Shown one piece after another: positions 60,654 to 64,000 of a stretch of DNA of 64,000 bases. Under the pieces are notes generated by a model. It was not told the origin of the DNA. It saw nothing but the letters and a program-made list of their open reading frames with translations, and did no database searches. The stretch is from Symbiodinium natans (Eukaryota > Sar > Dinophyceae > Suessiales > Symbiodiniaceae): positions 528,501 through 592,500 of the forward strand of contig CAJNDS010002501.1 of assembly GCA_905221605.1 (NCBI GenBank), written 5' to 3'. The translations under genes were made by a program, and so were the position numbers. How positions within the stretch are numbered: position 1 is the stretch's first letter; every line of letters starts with the position of its first letter.

Positions 60654-60869
60654 GGGCTTAGGGTTTCCTAAACCCTGAACCCTAAACCCTGAACCCTAAA
60701 CCCTAAACCCCAAACCCTAAACCCTTGTAACCCTACACCCCAAACCCCAAACCCTAAACCCTAAACCCTTGTGGGGGTTTAGGAGGGGTTGGGGATCTCT
60801 TGAGGGCGATGCACAGGGAAAGTGTGTTTTCAGGTGCGGGGCTTCCATAAAGGGTATGCAAGTGTGGCA

Positions 60870-60900
60870 AGGCATACATATATATATATATATATGGTCA
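60870..60900. repeat. TA microsatellite
   Basis: About 24 bp of TA dinucleotides. Confidence 0.9.
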
Positions 60901-61219
60901 CACCCCCCCCCATGATCCATATGTATCCTTTTCTTGCTTGTCCTTCTGCACCTGTGCTTACTTACACATATTGTTGAAGTGAAAAAAACACAGGTATTTA
61001 CGATACTTTCGTGTCTTGCCATGTCTGAAGCTACAACTTGCTATTGATTATCTACACTTTTAAACAACAGAAATCTACCAACAGAAACCGTTTCTGGATT
61101 TGGTTTTGTGTGGTTTGCTAATCTCTGTTATTCACTCTATAATGGCTTTCAATATACACCTTCTTCAAAGTCAACAATATTCATTGATTAGATAAAAATG
61201 ATTTATAAACCATTGTATA

Positions 61220-61863
61220 ATGCATAAACATAAAAGAAGAGATGAAGGGGTTTCAAATAAAGCACCTAACACAAGAAGCAGACTACATAGTGAAGTTAGA
61301 AACGAATTCGCAAAGACAGAGACATTCTTAACGGACACGCAAGGACTTAAATTAGCGTATGAGAATCCTGACGGGATATATCAAAACATGGTTATTTTAT
61401 ACATTGCTGGGACGAAAAGCGGTAGAGATGTTTATGATGATTGAAAACTTCCTTTATACAAGACGCAACAGACTCAGCGTTGTAAAGATGTAGGTAAGTT
61501 CATGTAAGATGGTTTTATTGAAATTGACGGTTAAAGAAAGAAAAAAACGGAATTTCTGGTATTGTAAGTCATAATTTAGGTTCAGCATCGGGACAACAAA
61601 TAAACAATGATTATGGTAATTTATTCAGAAGTCGTAGTTATGGTTCTCCTTTTGTATCAGGACAGCGACCAGAAGACACTGGGACAATTTTAAGAATACG
61701 GAAAGCAGGAGACCCCGTTGGTATGTTTGATTAAGGAAGTATAACATCAAAGAAATCAACATTAGACCCTCTACGAAATCATCCTTATGAAGATATAGGC
61801 AATGTTAAAAACAAAGCAGGACATCTACCTATAACCGAAGAAGAGTTTTTAACAACAGTTTGA
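61220..61863 (+). pseudogene. Lipase-like (alpha/beta-hydrolase) pseudogene
   Basis: Three coding segments resemble a class-3-type lipase of small integrating DNA viruses. The first (61220-61444) ends ILYIAGTKSGRDVYDD and then a TGA. The second, in another frame (61528-61734), contains GIVSHNLGSASGQQ, followed by RSRSYGSPFVSGQRPED and RIRKAGDPVGMFD before a TAA. A tail in that same frame runs to a TGA at 61863. In active enzymes the motif would be GHSLGGA; here the nucleophile serine position is Asn. At least one frameshift and two in-frame stops show that it is broken. Confidence 0.55.
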
Positions 61864-62110
61864 TGCAATAATCGACATAATATTCATAGCGTTTCATAAG
61901 AAAGCAACAACATACGAACAAATAGAGAAATCGAAGATAGAGAAGCAATTTAAACAAAATGCTTACGAAGAGATAAGAAAGTTAGTTGAGAATAATGAAG
62001 TAGATGAAGCAGTTAAGCAGGTGAAAGGTAGGAAGAAGAACAATAGTAAAGACAGTTCATATAGTTTTGAAATACTTGATTGGATACAAGTTGAAGGTAT
62101 GTATATGTAA
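61853..62110 (+). pseudogene. Short open frame, unrecognised
   Basis: 86 open codons with no ATG until near the end, overlapping the lipase tail by 11 nt. It includes HKKATTYEQIEKSKIEKQFK and NNEVDEAVKQVKGRKKNN and ends EILDWIQVEGMYM. Charged and probably helical; codon use matches the viral-like segment. Likely a gene fragment of the same insertion. Confidence 0.4.
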
Positions 62111-62137
62111 TTAAATTATCTATGCTATTTATAAATA

Positions 62138-62346
62138 ATGGGAACTTCTAATCCCGAAGATATCCTCATTGATAGTTTAAGTTTTAAATTCCACAAAAAA
62201 GTTCTTATGTTAATTGTCAAGGGTTTAAGAACAAAACGGCTGTCGGATTTAAACCATTGCGTGGCCTCTTCTCACAAGTTAGATATTTGCCGTTAAAATA
62301 TATGGGAAACTTAACAATTGAATTAGAAATAGTAACTGATGCTACA
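62138..62346 (+). pseudogene. Fragment resembling a polinton-like virus major capsid protein
   Basis: The first frame (ATG 62138) reads SNPEDILIDSLSFKFHKK, then the similarity shifts frame and continues NKTAVGFKPLRGLFSQVRYL and KYMGNLTIELEIV. The pattern FKPLxGLxxQxxYLPLKY followed by xTIELELV is one I associate with double-jelly-roll capsid proteins of polinton-like viruses and virophages. Only about 65 codons survive, with at least one frameshift. Confirmation needs a profile search. Confidence 0.5.
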
Positions 62347-62392
62347 AATTGTATCAATTACCGCAGTCAGAATTTCAAGAGATATAGGGAAC

Positions 62393-63312
62393 AATCGAGC
62401 CGGCTCGAATTTTCATTCTCGAGGCACCAGGTCACCAAAACTCGAGCAGGCGCGAATTTTTCAATAAAAACCTAAATGGTGTCATCTATGAGGCCTTGGG
62501 GTCACACAGCCATGGTTTCAGCATTTTTTTAGACAATTCGAGCCGGCTCGAATTTTCCTAAAATTCTTGAAGCTCCAGGTCTCGAAAACTCGAGCAGGCT
62601 CGAATTTTCCCAAAAAAACTAAATTATGTCATCTATGAGGCCTTGGGGTCACACAGCCATGGTTTGAGCATTTTTTAGAAAATTCGAGCCGGCTCGAATT
62701 TTCCGAAAATTCTTGAAGCACCACGTCTCGAAAACTCGAGCAGGCTCGAATTTTCTAAAAAAAACCTAACTTTCAGGATCTAGCGGGCTGCTGGAGCCAT
62801 AGATCTTGAGATTTAGGTTTTTTTTTGGAAAATTCGAGCCTGCTCGTGTTTGGGTGACCTACTGTGTCAGTTCTTTTTGGAAAATTCGAGCCGGCTCGAA
62901 TTTTCCTAAAATTCTTGAAGCTTTAGGTCCCAGAAACTCGAGCAGGCTCGAATTTTCCAAAAAAAAACGAACTTTCAGGATCTAGCGGGCTGCTGGAACC
63001 ATAGATCTTGAAATTTAGGTTTTTTTTGGAAAATTCGAGCCTGCTCGTGTTTGGGCGACCTACTGTGTCAGTTTTTTTTGGAAAATTCGAGCCGGCTCGA
63101 ATTTTCCCAAAATTCTTGAAGCTCAAGGTCACAGAAACTCGAGCAGGCTCGAATTTTCTAAAAAAACCTAACTTTCAGGATCTAGCGGGCTGCTGGAGCC
63201 ATAGATCCTGCAGTTTAGGTTTTTTTTGGAAAATTCGAGCCTGCTCGTGTTTGGGCGACCTACTGTGTCAGTTTTTTTTGGAAAATTCGAGCCGGCCCGA
63301 GTTTTCTAAAAA
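62393..63312. repeat. Satellite built on a 20-bp perfect palindrome
   Basis: The perfect palindrome AATTCGAGCCGGCTCGAATT occurs at 62535, 62681, 62883 and 63084, with degenerate copies at 62393 and 63284. It alternates with AACTCGAGCAGGCTCGAATT (62587, 62733, 62935, 63136) and AATTCGAGCCTGCTCGTGTT (62831, 63032, 63232). The last part is a tandem unit of about 200 bp (62883 to 63084 and 63032 to 63232). The short open frames over it are by-products of the repeat. Confidence 0.92.
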
Positions 63313-63469
63313 CACATGATTTTTTAGGGTGTTTTTCTACCTTGTTGATGGAAATGACCTGCCTGACTTGAAATGATATAGGTCTTTATCGGCCCTGTCG
63401 GTGTTTTTGTCGCTAGCTCATGGCCCGCTCTCCTCCCAAGATCCATCTGTTTCGAAGCTGAAACATGGA

Positions 63470-63620
63470 TCATGGGGGGGGGGGGGGGGGCGTGAGCATA
63501 TATATGTAGATGGTATTACATTGTTTAAGACAATGTAGGAATAACATAATATATAATAGATAGTAGCATGTTATATACATATATATATAGAGAAGGAGAG
63601 TACCTTTTCATAGTGGTAAT
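63470..63620. other. Poly-G run and AT-rich DNA
   Basis: A G-run (63474-63490) followed by ATATAT-rich sequence; no gene recognised. Confidence 0.6.
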
Positions 63621-63767
63621 CATAAAAAATATATAAAAATTAAGAGAAACACAATGGTCAGAATGACTTTTCTAAACGCCAAACCTGCAACCCCTACATG
63701 CACAAGAGTCATTAAACTCAAGCCAACAGGCTCCGAATGGCCCACGGTGGCTAGGCTCAACGTTGAA

Positions 63768-63882
63768 GCTTGGTAGCCCAACCGCCATATCTTAATGCAA
63801 GGGCACCCTCTTTTGGGGCTGGTGACTTTATAGAAAGGGAACCTTGAACCAACACAACAAGGGTAAAGGGTACCACCGGGCT
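63768..63882. mobile_element. Family-A-like inverted-repeat element
   Basis: TTGGTAGCCCAACCGCC at the left and TACCACCGGGCTACCAA at the right are inverted ends, with the GGGCACCCTCTTTTGGGG hairpin and the block GAAAGGGAACC typical of the family. A related copy is near 52590-52695. Confidence 0.75.
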
Positions 63883-64000
63883 ACCAAGAAAGCCTTAGAA
63901 AGGCCGAGGGGCATCCAACTTGGATGGGTCCGCCTGGTACTGCGTGTACAGACCTGGGCCGGCGCCATGTGAGACCATTGTTTTTAGGGTTTAAGATGAT

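Larger units (their letters stand above)
61000..62392. mobile_element. Decayed AT-rich insertion, probably from a polinton-like virus or virophage
   Basis: This stretch lacks TTTAGGG units, is far richer in A+T than its surroundings, and holds three degraded same-strand reading frames: a lipase-like one, a short unknown one, and a capsid-like fragment. That combination is characteristic of small double-stranded DNA viruses of the polinton-like/virophage group that integrate into algal genomes. No integrase, ATPase, polymerase or terminal repeat was recognised, so only a fragment remains. Confidence 0.55.

Noticed and set aside
61220-61863. Reassigned stop codons in the lipase-like segment
   Set aside because: Both TGA and TAA interrupt it and a frameshift is present, so decay explains it better than a variant code.
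63008-63319. 103-codon frame over the palindrome satellite
   Set aside because: It is the translation of the repeat unit and repeats itself; equivalent frames exist on the other strand.
1-64000. CRISPR arrays, tRNA or rRNA genes
   Set aside because: No spaced repeat array with unique spacers, cloverleaf or rRNA signature was recognised; the evenly repeated units are telomere-like or satellite.

Overview
This window looks like nuclear DNA of a dinoflagellate; I do not resolve the genus. Four things in the sequence point that way. (1) Arabidopsis-type TTTAGGG/CCCTAAA repeats occur on both strands from end to end. (2) One gene can be read through 40 tiny exons whose introns start mostly with GC, and less often with GT or GA, end in AG, and are usually followed by G. 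(3) A tandemly repeated intronless transporter gene is present. (4) The exons have GC-rich third codon positions inside repeat-rich introns. No bacterial features, rRNA, tRNA or CRISPR array were recognised.

Layout. 1-1.3 kb: telomere-like repeats and coding-like islands. 1.28-7.05 kb: a 2.88-kb unit repeated twice in tandem, each copy holding an intronless nitrate/nitrite transporter of the NRT2/NNP family on the minus strand. 7-19.5 kb: telomere-like arrays, short inverted-repeat elements, microsatellites and scattered minus-strand exons, including two that splice in phase into a PDZ-like domain. 19.7-56.4 kb: a minus-strand gene for the E1 subunit of 2-oxoglutarate dehydrogenase. I reconstructed 40 exons (about 2.1 kb of code in 36.7 kb of DNA) with every splice phase matching; the extreme N-terminus and roughly the last 150-200 residues were not located. 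56.4-61 kb: arrays, a microsatellite and small islands. 61.0-62.35 kb: an AT-rich decayed insertion with a lipase-like pseudogene, a short unrecognised ORF and a fragment resembling the major capsid protein of polinton-like viruses/virophages. 62.39-63.31 kb: a satellite built on a 20-bp perfect palindrome. 63.3-64 kb: AT-rich DNA and one more short element.

The most unusual property is the architecture of the introns. On the coding strand an intron of the dehydrogenase gene usually has a TTTAGGG array soon after its donor and a CCCTAAA array soon before its acceptor. Exons therefore tend to sit between CCCTAAA on the left and TTTAGGG on the right whichever strand is coding. Several families of about 100-bp terminal-inverted-repeat elements (A-F, named here) are also spread through the introns. 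One has a 12-bp target duplication, and one makes up almost all of a 130-nt intron in a nested gene, as expected of an introner. The gene models rest on reading frames, splice phases and remembered family motifs; no alignment or transcript data were available.
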